From the NCBI RefSeq assembly GCF_018866325.1, contig NZ_CP076457.1, positions 6,111,001-6,175,000 of the forward strand: a stretch of 64,000 bases of DNA, read 5' to 3'. A program made the translations under genes and the position numbers. Below the pieces are notes generated by a model that was not told the DNA's origin, searched no databases, and was given only the letters and a program-made list of their open reading frames with translations. Position 1 is the stretch's first letter. Each line of letters starts with the position of its first letter. The DNA is from Streptomyces sp. YPW6 (GTDB taxonomy: Bacteria; Actinomycetota; Actinomycetes; Streptomycetales; Streptomycetaceae). Positions 51,632-59,381 of the stretch are shown piece after piece.

Positions 51632-53470
51632 TCAGGCCCCTGCCTTGGTGAGAGTGGCGGGTGCTTCGTCCTTCTCGTGGAACTCCAGTTGCTGGCGCCG
51701 GTTGGCGATGAGGCCCTCGGGGCGGAAGCGCATGAGGAGGACCAGGGCGAGCCCGAAGGCGAAGAGCTGGTAGTCGCTCATGAACTGGAGTTTCGCGGGG
51801 ATGAGGAAGAGGAGGGCGCCGCCGACGAGCGGTCCGCTGATGGTGCCCATGCCGCCGAGGACGACCGCCGCGAGGAGGAAGGCCGAGTTGGGCGGGACCG
51901 CGTGCGCGAACTGGTATTGCTCGGGTGTCACGGTGTAGGTGACGTGCGCCTGGACGGCTCCGGCGAGCCCGGCGAGGGTCGCGCCGAGGGCGAAGGCGAC
52001 GAGTTTGGTGCGGAAGCCGTTGATGCCCATGGCTTCGGCGGCGGTCTCGTCCTCGCGGATGGCGACCCAGGCTCGGCCGATGCGGGATTCGGCGCTGCGG
52101 CGGAAGACGACGACCACGATGAGCGTGACGAGCAGCATCAGGAAGAAGTAGTTCGCGAAGCGGCCGATGGTGAATCCGGCGATGCTGTGGGTGGCGCCGA
52201 AGTCGAACCCGAAGAGGTTGAGGTTCGGAATGGAGGAGATGCCGTTGGAGCCGTTGGTGATGTCGGGGCCGGAGGTGCCGTCGAGGTTGAGGACGCCGAT
52301 GCGGAAGATCTCTCCGAAGCCGAGGGTGACGATGGCGAGGTAGTCGCCGCGGAGTCGGAGGGTGGGGGCGCCGATGAGGACGCCGAAGATCATTGAGGCG
52401 ACGGCGCCGACGAGGATGGCCTGCCAGAAGGGCAGGTGGATGCCGAAGGGTGAGGTCGGGGAGCCGGAGACCAGGGCGGCGGCGTAGGCGCCGACGCCGA
52501 GGAAGGCGACGTATCCGAGGTCGAGGAGTCCGGCGAGGCCGACGACGATGTTGAGGCCGAGGGCGACGGTCGCGAAGATCAGGATGTTGACGCCGATGGT
52601 GGCGTACTGGTCGTCGGACTGGGTGAACGGGAAGGCCGCGGCGGCGGCGAAGGCGCCGGCGAGGGTGACGTTGCGGTGGCGTGCGGTGAGGGTGGAGACG
52701 CGCTGGATGAGTCCGGCTTTGCCGATGGCGCCGAAGCCGAAGCCGGCCGTGATGAGGAAGCCGATGAACAGTTCGTCGTATTCGGTGGTGATGCCGTAGG
52801 TGAAGACGACCAGGCCGAGGGCGAGGACTGCGACGACGATCAGGATCTCGACGTAGGAGGGGAGTGTCTTGGTGGGGCGCGCGGGTTCGGTGGCGAAGGC
52901 GCCCTTGTAGACGGTCCAGTGGTTGCCGAGGGTGTGCTTGAACCGGCCGAAGGTGTTGTCCTCGGGGTCGGCGGGGGTGGTTTCGGGGCGCTCGTAGGGG
53001 AGTGAGCGGGTCCCGAGCCAGCCGATGAGGGTGGCCACGAGGGCGAGGTAGCCGCCGGGTTCGAGGTTGGCGAGGCCGCCCAGCTGGACGCTGATGGCGA
53101 TCATGGTGAACCAGGCGGTGGCGAGTCCGGCGTAGGCGGCGAGCCGCATCGCGGCGTCGGCGCCCTGCGGGGTGAGCCAGGTGAGGCCCTTGATCCCGTA
53201 GGAGGAGAGGCTGAAGAGGGTGAGGAGTGCGCCGCTGACGAGGACGAGCCACTGGAGGCCGCCGGGGTAGCCGTAGACGGTGAGGTCGCCGGGGAAGGCG
53301 GAGGTCCAGGTCCAGGCGAGGAAGGCGGAGACGACGGTGAGTGCGCCGCCCGCGACGGCGGTGGCCCGTGCGGCGGCGGGCGGAAGGGTGAGGGGGCGGC
53401 GGGGGGCGGGGGCGGCCTGCGCCGGGGTGGTGGCTGTGGTGGTGTTCTGTGTGGTGGTCATGGTGGTCAC
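51632..53470 (-). CDS. livM: branched-chain amino acid ABC transporter permease LivM (extended)
   Basis: 612 residues, well above the roughly 330-420 of typical LivM. The C-terminal 350 residues are the canonical permease (NIVVGLAGLLDLGYVAFLGV, PTLRLRGDYLAIVTLGFGEI, and the EAA-like loop RSAESRIGRAWVAIREDETA followed by AEAMGIN). The N-terminal 200 residues add about four membrane segments (WLVLVSGALLTLFSLSSYGI) and a polar linker. It starts at GTG 53470, whose bases overlap the livH stop (GTGA); an ATG three codons later is also possible. Confidence 0.92.
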   Translation of the reverse strand: MTTMTTTQNTTTATTPAQAAPAPRRPLTLPPAAARATAVAGGALTVVSAFLAWTWTSAFPGDLTVYGYPGGLQWLVLVSGALLTLFSLSSYGIKGLTWLTPQGADAAMRLAAYAGLATAWFTMIAISVQLGGLANLEPGGYLALVATLIGWLGTRSLPYERPETTPADPEDNTFGRFKHTLGNHWTVYKGAFATEPARPTKTLPSYVEILIVVAVLALGLVVFTYGITTEYDELFIGFLITAGFGFGAIGKAGLIQRVSTLTARHRNVTLAGAFAAAAAFPFTQSDDQYATIGVNILIFATVALGLNIVVGLAGLLDLGYVAFLGVGAYAAALVSGSPTSPFGIHLPFWQAILVGAVASMIFGVLIGAPTLRLRGDYLAIVTLGFGEIFRIGVLNLDGTSGPDITNGSNGISSIPNLNLFGFDFGATHSIAGFTIGRFANYFFLMLLVTLIVVVVFRRSAESRIGRAWVAIREDETAAEAMGINGFRTKLVAFALGATLAGLAGAVQAHVTYTVTPEQYQFAHAVPPNSAFLLAAVVLGGMGTISGPLVGGALLFLIPAKLQFMSDYQLFAFGLALVLLMRFRPEGLIANRRQQLEFHEKDEAPATLTKAGA

Positions 53471-54396
53471 GCCCTGTCCGCGACGCGCTCGCCCAGGATG
53501 CCTTGGGGCCGGAAGAGGAGCACGAGGATGAGGAGTACGAAGGCCCAGGCGTTGGCCCAGGACTGGCCGCCGAGTTGTTCGAGGCCGGGGACTTCGGAGA
53601 TGTAGGCGGCGGCCATGGTTTCGGCGACGCCGAGGGTGAGGCCGCCGATCATGGCTCCGTAGATGTTGCCGATGCCGCCGAGGACGGCTGCGGTGAAGGC
53701 TTTGAGGCCGAGGAGGAAGCCCATGCGGAATTGGACTTCGCCGTATTTGAGGCCGTAGGCGACGGCGCCGATGGCGGCGAACGCGGCGCCGAGGGCGAAG
53801 GCGACCACGATGATGCGGTCGGTGTTGATGCCCATGAGCTTGGCGGTGTCGGGGTCCTGGGCTGTGGCCTGCATGCCGCGGCCGGTGCGGGTCTTCATGA
53901 CGAAGTAGCCGAGGATGGCCATGGACAGGGGGGCGGCGATGAGGAGGAAGACGTCGCCGGTCTGGATGGTGACGGGGCCGAGTTCGAAGGGGCCGCCGGG
54001 GATTTCGGGGAAGGTGCGGGCGGACTTCGCGCCGGGGTACCAGGCCCAGACGGCCTGCTGGAGGGCGAGGGAGAGTCCGATGGCGGTGATGAGGGGGGCG
54101 AGGCGTGGTCCGCCGCGGAGGGGTCGGTAGGCGAATCGTTCCGCTCCGACGGCGATGGTGGTGGCGACGATGATCGCGCCGATGATCATGAGGGGGAGTG
54201 CGAGCAGCACGCTGGTGCCGCTGGGGAGTATGAGCCAGACCGTGAGGGCCCCGAAGCCGCCGGTCATGAAGATCTCGCCGTGGGCGAAGTTGATGAGCTG
54301 GACGATGCCATAGACCATCGTGTAGCCGATGGCGACGAGCCCGTACATCGATCCGAGTAGCAGGCCGTTGACCAGCTGTTGCGGCAGTTCGTTCAC
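53467..54396 (-). CDS. livH: branched-chain amino acid ABC transporter permease LivH
   Basis: 309 residues, about eight membrane helices. NGLLLGSMYGLVAIGYTMVY and GIVQLINFAHGEIFMTGGF at the N-terminus, the ABC-permease loop RAMQATAQDPDTAKLMGIN in the form GMQATAQDPDTAKLMGINTD, and AVLGGIGNIYGAMIGGLTLG. Forms the membrane channel with LivM. ATG at 54396. A hairpin separates it from livJ upstream. Confidence 0.96.
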   Translation of the reverse strand: MNELPQQLVNGLLLGSMYGLVAIGYTMVYGIVQLINFAHGEIFMTGGFGALTVWLILPSGTSVLLALPLMIIGAIIVATTIAVGAERFAYRPLRGGPRLAPLITAIGLSLALQQAVWAWYPGAKSARTFPEIPGGPFELGPVTIQTGDVFLLIAAPLSMAILGYFVMKTRTGRGMQATAQDPDTAKLMGINTDRIIVVAFALGAAFAAIGAVAYGLKYGEVQFRMGFLLGLKAFTAAVLGGIGNIYGAMIGGLTLGVAETMAAAYISEVPGLEQLGGQSWANAWAFVLLILVLLFRPQGILGERVADRA

Positions 54397-54432
54397 CGCG
54401 GGTCCTCCGTGTCTTTCGCCGGATATAGAGCG

Positions 54433-54462
54433 GCGCGGGGCGCTTGGTGCGGCGCCCCGCGC
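54433..54462 (-). terminator. intercistronic hairpin between livJ and livH
   Basis: A perfect 11-bp stem (54433-54443 with 54452-54462) with an 8-nt loop, inside the operon. It could act as a partial terminator or protect the livJ 3' end, giving excess binding protein over permease. Confidence 0.6.
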
Positions 54463-54496
54463 TGCGGTGGTGGTTCAGGCTGGTGGGTTTAGCTGG

Positions 54497-55732
54497 TCAG
54501 CTGGTGAGCTCGCCGGACTTGACGGCGGCCCAGGCGTCGTCCTTGTACTCGTAGACGGTGAGCTGCTTGTTGGTGGTGTCGCCGAATTCGTCGAAGGAGA
54601 CCTTGCCGGTGACGCCTTCGAAGTCGACCTTGCCGGTGGCTTCGGCGACCTTCTCGCGGGCGTCGCTCGGGAGCTTGCCGTCGTTTGCCTCGACGACTGC
54701 CTTGACGGCCTCGATGATGGCCCAGGCGGCGTCGTAGGAGTAGCCGCCGTAGGCCTCGAAGGGCTCCTTGTAGCCGGCCTTCTCGTAGTTGGCGACGAAC
54801 TCCTTGGCGGACGGGAGGGTGTCGATCGGTGCGCCGACGGAGGTGGCGAGGTCGCCGACGCCCTCGGCGCCGGAGAGCTTGAGGTATTCGCCGCTGTAGA
54901 TGCCGTCGCCGCCGACGAGCGGGATCTTGGCTCCGGCCTTCTTGATCTGCTTGCTGAGGGGGCCGGCCGCGGGGTATTCGCCGCCGTAGTAGACGACGTC
55001 GGCGCCGGCGCTCTTGACCTTGGTGGCGACCGAGGAGAAGTCCTTGGTCTCGGGGTCGATGTGCTCGGTGCCGACGACCTTGCCGCCGAGCTTTTCGAAC
55101 TCGGCCTTGAAGGTGCCGGCGAGGCCCGCACCGTAGGTCTTCTTGTCGTCGATGACGAAGACCTTCTTCTTCTTGGCGTCGTTGAAGAGGTACTGGGCGG
55201 CGAACGGGCCCTGGACGGCGTCGGTGGTCGCGGTGCGGAAGTAGGAGGCGAAGGGGCGGGCCTTCTCGCCGCCGTTCCAGTTCTGGCCCTGGGTGAGGGA
55301 GGGCGAGGTGTTGGCGGGGGAGACCTGGACGAGCTTGGCGTCGGCGAGGACCTTCTGCATGGACTCGCCGACGGAGGAGTTCAGCGGGCCGACGACGCCG
55401 AGGACTTCCTTGTTGGCGACGAACTTGCTGGCGTTCTGCTGTCCGGAGGAGGGCTGCGCCTGGTCGTCGAGGGCTTCCACCTTGAAGGTGATGCCGTCGA
55501 CGTGCTTGGTGGCGTTGGCCTGCTTGGCGGCGAGGTCGGCGGAGTTCTTGATGCCGAGGCCGAGGGCGGAGAGGTCGCCGGTCAGCGGGGCGTCGATGCC
55601 GATGACGACGGTCTGCGTGCCACCGTCGCCGCTGTCGCCGCTCTTGCTGTCGTCGCGCGACCCGCAGGCGGTGAGCGTCAGTGCTCCGGTGGTGAGCACT
55701 GCGGTGAGTATGAGCAAAGAACGGTGTCGCAC
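54497..55732 (-). CDS. livJ: branched-chain amino acid ABC transporter substrate-binding lipoprotein LivJ
   Basis: 411 residues. Lipoprotein signal HRSLLILTAVLTTGALTLTAC with lipobox Leu-Thr-Ala-Cys, then a Ser/Asp/Gly linker. Periplasmic-binding fold of the Leu/Ile/Val type: VVIGIDAPLTGDLSALGLGI, VVGPLNSSVGESMQKVLADA and KVFVIDDKKTYGAGLAGTFK. Captures amino acids outside the membrane for LivHMGF. I place the start at GTG 55732 (AAAGGA upstream) instead of the longer frame from 55786. First gene of the operon. Confidence 0.95.
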   Translation of the reverse strand: MRHRSLLILTAVLTTGALTLTACGSRDDSKSGDSGDGGTQTVVIGIDAPLTGDLSALGLGIKNSADLAAKQANATKHVDGITFKVEALDDQAQPSSGQQNASKFVANKEVLGVVGPLNSSVGESMQKVLADAKLVQVSPANTSPSLTQGQNWNGGEKARPFASYFRTATTDAVQGPFAAQYLFNDAKKKKVFVIDDKKTYGAGLAGTFKAEFEKLGGKVVGTEHIDPETKDFSSVATKVKSAGADVVYYGGEYPAAGPLSKQIKKAGAKIPLVGGDGIYSGEYLKLSGAEGVGDLATSVGAPIDTLPSAKEFVANYEKAGYKEPFEAYGGYSYDAAWAIIEAVKAVVEANDGKLPSDAREKVAEATGKVDFEGVTGKVSFDEFGDTTNKQLTVYEYKDDAWAAVKSGELTS

Positions 55733-56397
55733 GAGAGGGTCCTTTCCCTGGCGCGGCGCTCCTCGGGCATGAGGTGCCGTGATCATCGCCGGGCCGTACT
55801 GGGGTGGTACAGGGCCGTGCAGCAGACGCGCCCGGCGGCGCGGTGACTGGCGGTGACTCTAAGCGCAGCCGGGGGTCATCGGGATGGGTCGGCTGCGGAT
55901 GTGACTCTCTTGTTATGCCCTTGAGCAAGGCTTGAGGTTCCTGTGAGGGGATGTGCGGGTTTCGCCTGGACTGCGCATGGCTCACATGGTGAGAACGCGC
56001 AGCTCTGCTAAGGGGCTTGAGGTGATCTTGGTGCTGTCGCGCGGGTGTGGGCGCGTGGGGTGGGGGGAGGTGGCGGGCGGGGGTGGCCGGGTGCGCGGGG
56101 GTGGGGGGTGCCGGGGTTTTCGTGTATCGCGCAAACGTTACGCAGTGTTACATGTGTGGGGGATGTGTGCGGCGTCTTCGGGTCGGCTTCGCTGTGGAAG
56201 CAGGTCATGGAACCGGTGTCTCCGTCAAGGGTGTTGACGGTGTCTTGCTGTCAACTTCCTTGAAACGTGCCGGATATGGGGATGCGCGATCCGGAATGCG
56301 GTGTGGTCGCCGTCGGTGCGACCGTCGCCGGTCTGGGTCGCAGACGGCGAACGGCCCGCCGGTCGGGGCCGGCGGGCCGTTCGCGTGCTGTGACGGT
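55733..56397. other. livJ upstream region (665 bp)
   Basis: No gene is credible on either strand. It holds the livJ promoter region, a very G-rich block on the plus strand (56041-56117), an AT-richer patch GCGCAAACGTTACGCAGTGTT near 56128, and at its far end the thioesterase terminator. Confidence 0.5.
56347..56384 (-). terminator. terminator downstream of thioesterase gene
   Basis: A perfect 16-bp stem (56347-56362 with 56369-56384) around a TCGGGG loop, 13 bp from the thioesterase stop. Confidence 0.9.
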
Positions 56398-56868
56398 TCA
56401 GCCCGCTGCGGGCGTGGGGGCGTCGCGGAGCAGGCAGGTCAGGCGTGCGGTGCAGACCCGCTTGTCCTGGTCGTCGGTGATGACGATCTCGTACGTGGCG
56501 GTGGAGCGGCCCCGGTGTACGGGGGTGGCGACGCCGGTGACGAGGCCGTTGCGGACGCCTCGGTGGTGGGTGCAGTTGAGGTCGACGCCGACGGCGATCT
56601 TGTTCGCGCCGCCGTGGAGCATGGAGCCGATGGAGCCGAGGGTTTCGGCGAGGACGGCGGAGGCTCCGCCGTGGAGGAGGCCGTAGGGCTGGGTGTTGCC
56701 TTCGACGGGCATGGTGCCGACGACGCGGTCGGCGGCGGCCTCGACGATGGTGACGCCCATGCGTTCGCCGAGGTGGCCGGCGGAGAAGAGGGCGGGCAGG
56801 TCGATGCCGAGTGCCGCGTACTCGTCGATGACTTCCTGCGGGAAGAGGGGTGCGGTGTGCTCGCCCAT
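56398..56868 (-). CDS. PaaI-type hotdog-fold thioesterase
   Basis: 156 residues. Hotdog fold with NTQPYGLLHGGASAVLAETL, where HGG is the PaaI signature and the Glu/Asp on the following helix the catalytic acid, and GVDLNCTHHRGVRNGLVTG. Cleaves aromatic or aliphatic acyl-CoAs. Cytosolic. ATG at 56868. Stands alone between the liv operon and the next cluster. Confidence 0.9.
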   Translation of the reverse strand: MGEHTAPLFPQEVIDEYAALGIDLPALFSAGHLGERMGVTIVEAAADRVVGTMPVEGNTQPYGLLHGGASAVLAETLGSIGSMLHGGANKIAVGVDLNCTHHRGVRNGLVTGVATPVHRGRSTATYEIVITDDQDKRVCTARLTCLLRDAPTPAAG

Positions 56869-57014
56869 GGGTCCGGCTCCGTTCGTCTGCGCGGGTTCGT
56901 CGCTGTCTGCACTGTTCTTATCAGACGGCTGAGCGGACGCTTAGCCTGCGGTTCGGTCACGCGGGTCCGGCGGGTTCGCGGCAGCGGTGTCCTGGGCGGT
57001 CCGGGCCGCCGCGC

Positions 57015-58073
57015 TCAGGGCAGGGCGGCGGGCCGTGGCGGCGAAGTGCCCTCTCCCGCGGGCTCGGTGGTGATGGTCGGCGAAGCCCCCTCGTACCGCG
57101 CCCGCGGGGCGCCCGAGCCGTCGGCGGGGACGGCGAACACCTCGGGGCCGTTCCGGCCCGGCTTCGCGTAGCCGACGGTCTTCCCGTCGAGCCAGGCCGC
57201 CTGGTCGTCGATGTCCGCGGTCTCGGCCAGCGCGGTGTCCGATCCCCGGCGCAGGTCCAGCACGTGCAGCCGCCAGCGGGTGCCGGCCCGTTTCTTGTAC
57301 GCGATCCGGGTCCCGTCCGGGGAGAGTGAGGGGCATTCGACGTTGCGGCGCAGCGCGGTGAGCCGGCGGGTGCGCAGGTCGCCGCGCATCAGCCAGGTGG
57401 TGCCGTCGGCGGCCATGGTCGCGTAGAAGGTGCGGTCGTCGGCGGCGAAGGTCACCCCCCAGAAGTTGACGCTCTCCCGGTGGAACGGCCTGCCGTCCAC
57501 GAAGACCGCGTAGTCCTCCAGCGAACCGTGGTGGGCCCCGGTGCGGAGGTCGTAGACGCCCGCCGTGGTGGAGAACTGCCCGGACTGCGCGTACGAGTCG
57601 CCGCTGCGGAAGACCGTCCAGGCGACCCACCGGCCCGAGGGGGACACCCGGGTGCGGCTGGGTTCGCCCCACACCGGCAGGGTGAGCACCGGCCGGTCCT
57701 TCCCGGCGCGGTAGACGCGCAGCTCGGTGGCCATGGGCCCGGGCAGTGCGCGCAGGCAGGTCAGCACACCGGCTGCGGTGGCGGCGCGCTGGCAGACCGG
57801 GCCGCTGCCCAGTACCCGGCCCGTGCGGTCGAGCTGGCGTACCCGGTGGGTCGGGCCGGCCACCAGGAGGACCGTGCCGGGCCGTTCCAGCCGCAGTGGC
57901 CCGGCGCTCTCCGCGGCCGGCTGCCGGCGCCAGGCCACCGCCCCGATCGCGGCCGCGAGCAGGGCGGCGACCAGCACGGCCCCGGCGATCCGGCGCGACC
58001 GGTCGGTGCTGCGGCGGCCCTCCGTGTCCGCCGCTGCGGTGTCCGGTCCGGTCGTGGTGCTGGACCCGGTCAT
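57015..58073 (-). CDS. membrane-anchored TolB/WD40-like beta-propeller protein
   Basis: 352 residues. One membrane helix near residues 29-47 (IAGAVLVAALLAAAIGAVAW) preceded by Arg-rich cytoplasmic residues, then an external domain with repeated propeller-blade strands: RTRVSPSGRWVAWTVF, VTFAADDRTFYATMAADG, CPSLSPDGTRIAYKKRAG and DDQAAWLDGKTVGYAKPG. The SPDGxxIAY pattern is that of TolB/PD40 propellers. Its ATG overlaps the MFS stop (ATGA), so it is co-translated with the transporter, but its ligand is unknown. Confidence 0.8.
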   Translation of the reverse strand: MTGSSTTTGPDTAAADTEGRRSTDRSRRIAGAVLVAALLAAAIGAVAWRRQPAAESAGPLRLERPGTVLLVAGPTHRVRQLDRTGRVLGSGPVCQRAATAAGVLTCLRALPGPMATELRVYRAGKDRPVLTLPVWGEPSRTRVSPSGRWVAWTVFRSGDSYAQSGQFSTTAGVYDLRTGAHHGSLEDYAVFVDGRPFHRESVNFWGVTFAADDRTFYATMAADGTTWLMRGDLRTRRLTALRRNVECPSLSPDGTRIAYKKRAGTRWRLHVLDLRRGSDTALAETADIDDQAAWLDGKTVGYAKPGRNGPEVFAVPADGSGAPRARYEGASPTITTEPAGEGTSPPRPAALP

Positions 58074-59359
58074 GGCGCGGTCCTCCTCGGTCCCAGGTGT
58101 GCGGATACGGCGACGGCGGCGGCGAGCAGGGCGGCGTAGAGCGTGAAGGCCGTTCCCAGGCCCACCACGGCGCACAGCCCTCCGAAGGCCACCGCGCCTC
58201 CCGCCCGTGCCAGGGCCTGGGCGGTCTGTACGGCGGCCAGTCCGGTCGCCCGCGCCCCGGCGGGGATCGCCGGGGCCACATGGGCCATCAGGACCCCGTC
58301 GGTGGCGGCGTAGAACAGCCCGTGCAGGCCCAGTGCCAGCACCGGTGGCAACCAGCCCGCCGGCGCGGCCGGCATCAGCAGATACGCGGTCAGCAGCACC
58401 GCGTGGCCGCCGAGGAACAGCCGCCAGCGGCCGATCCGGTCCGCCAGCCGGCCGAGCGGGGCGGCGGCCGCCATGAAGACGAGGGCGGTGCCGAGCGGGA
58501 GCAGCGGCAGGGCCCGCACGGGGAGTTCGGCGCGTTGCTGCACGGCCAGGAAGAAGAACATGTCGCCGACGGTGGCCAGGCCGAGCAGCCCGGCGGCCAG
58601 GACGCAGCGGCGGACGTCCCGCGACAGGGCCTCCGCGAACAGCCGTACGCGGGGCGGTGCGGGCCCGGGGGCGGCGGGTGCCGGGGGGCCGGGGGCCGGG
58701 TCCGGTCGTACGAAGCACACCAGGACCACCACCCCGGCCGCGGCCAGGCAGAAGCTGACCAGGAAGGCGGTGTCGTAGCCGCCGGGCACCGCCAGCAGCA
58801 CCGCGAACGCCAGCAGCGGACCGATCAGCGCGCCGCAGGTGTCCATCGCCCGGTGCGCGCCGAAGGCGCGGCCCAGGTCGCCGTCCGGGACGGAGGCGGC
58901 GATCATGGCGTCGCGTGGACCGGTCCTGATGCCCTTGCCGGTGCGGTCCGCCGCGACCAGGGTGCCGATGGCCGTCGCCGAGGAGCCCGCGGCGGGCAGG
59001 GCGAGCTTGGTCAGTGCCGACAGGCCGTAGCCGGTGACGGCCAGGGCCTTGGGCCGGCCGAGCCGGTCGGCGGCCCAGCCGCCCAGGAGCCGGAACAGCG
59101 CGGTGGCCCCGGTGTAGAGCCCGTCGAGGGCGCCGAGGCGCAGATAGCCGATGCCCAGCCCGTACATCAGGTACAGGGGCAGCATCGCCGTCACGAGTTC
59201 CGCCGAAGCGTCGGTGAGCAGGCTGACCGCTCCCAGGGCCAGCACCGTCCCCGGGATCCGGCGACCCGGCCCCGCCCCGCCGTCCCGGCCGCCGGAGCGG
59301 CCGGGACGGCGGGTGCGGTGGGTGTCGGCGGCCCGGGTGTGCGAGAGGTACATCACCAC
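58070..59359 (-). CDS. MFS transporter
   Basis: 429 residues with 12 predicted helices. LLTDASAELVTAMLPLYLMY (helix 1), the loop 2-3 motif GGWAADRLGRPKALAVTGYG, TGKGIRTGPRDAMIAASV characteristic of the bacterial group often annotated as MFS sugar/drug efflux, and LGRLADRIGRWRLFLGGH in the second half. Substrate not predictable. ATG at 59359, 22 bp after the metallophosphoesterase gene; the three genes form one operon. Confidence 0.88.
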   Translation of the reverse strand: MVMYLSHTRAADTHRTRRPGRSGGRDGGAGPGRRIPGTVLALGAVSLLTDASAELVTAMLPLYLMYGLGIGYLRLGALDGLYTGATALFRLLGGWAADRLGRPKALAVTGYGLSALTKLALPAAGSSATAIGTLVAADRTGKGIRTGPRDAMIAASVPDGDLGRAFGAHRAMDTCGALIGPLLAFAVLLAVPGGYDTAFLVSFCLAAAGVVVLVCFVRPDPAPGPPAPAAPGPAPPRVRLFAEALSRDVRRCVLAAGLLGLATVGDMFFFLAVQQRAELPVRALPLLPLGTALVFMAAAAPLGRLADRIGRWRLFLGGHAVLLTAYLLMPAAPAGWLPPVLALGLHGLFYAATDGVLMAHVAPAIPAGARATGLAAVQTAQALARAGGAVAFGGLCAVVGLGTAFTLYAALLAAAVAVSAHLGPRRTAP

Positions 59360-59381
59360 GACCCTCCTCGGGCGTCCGCGA

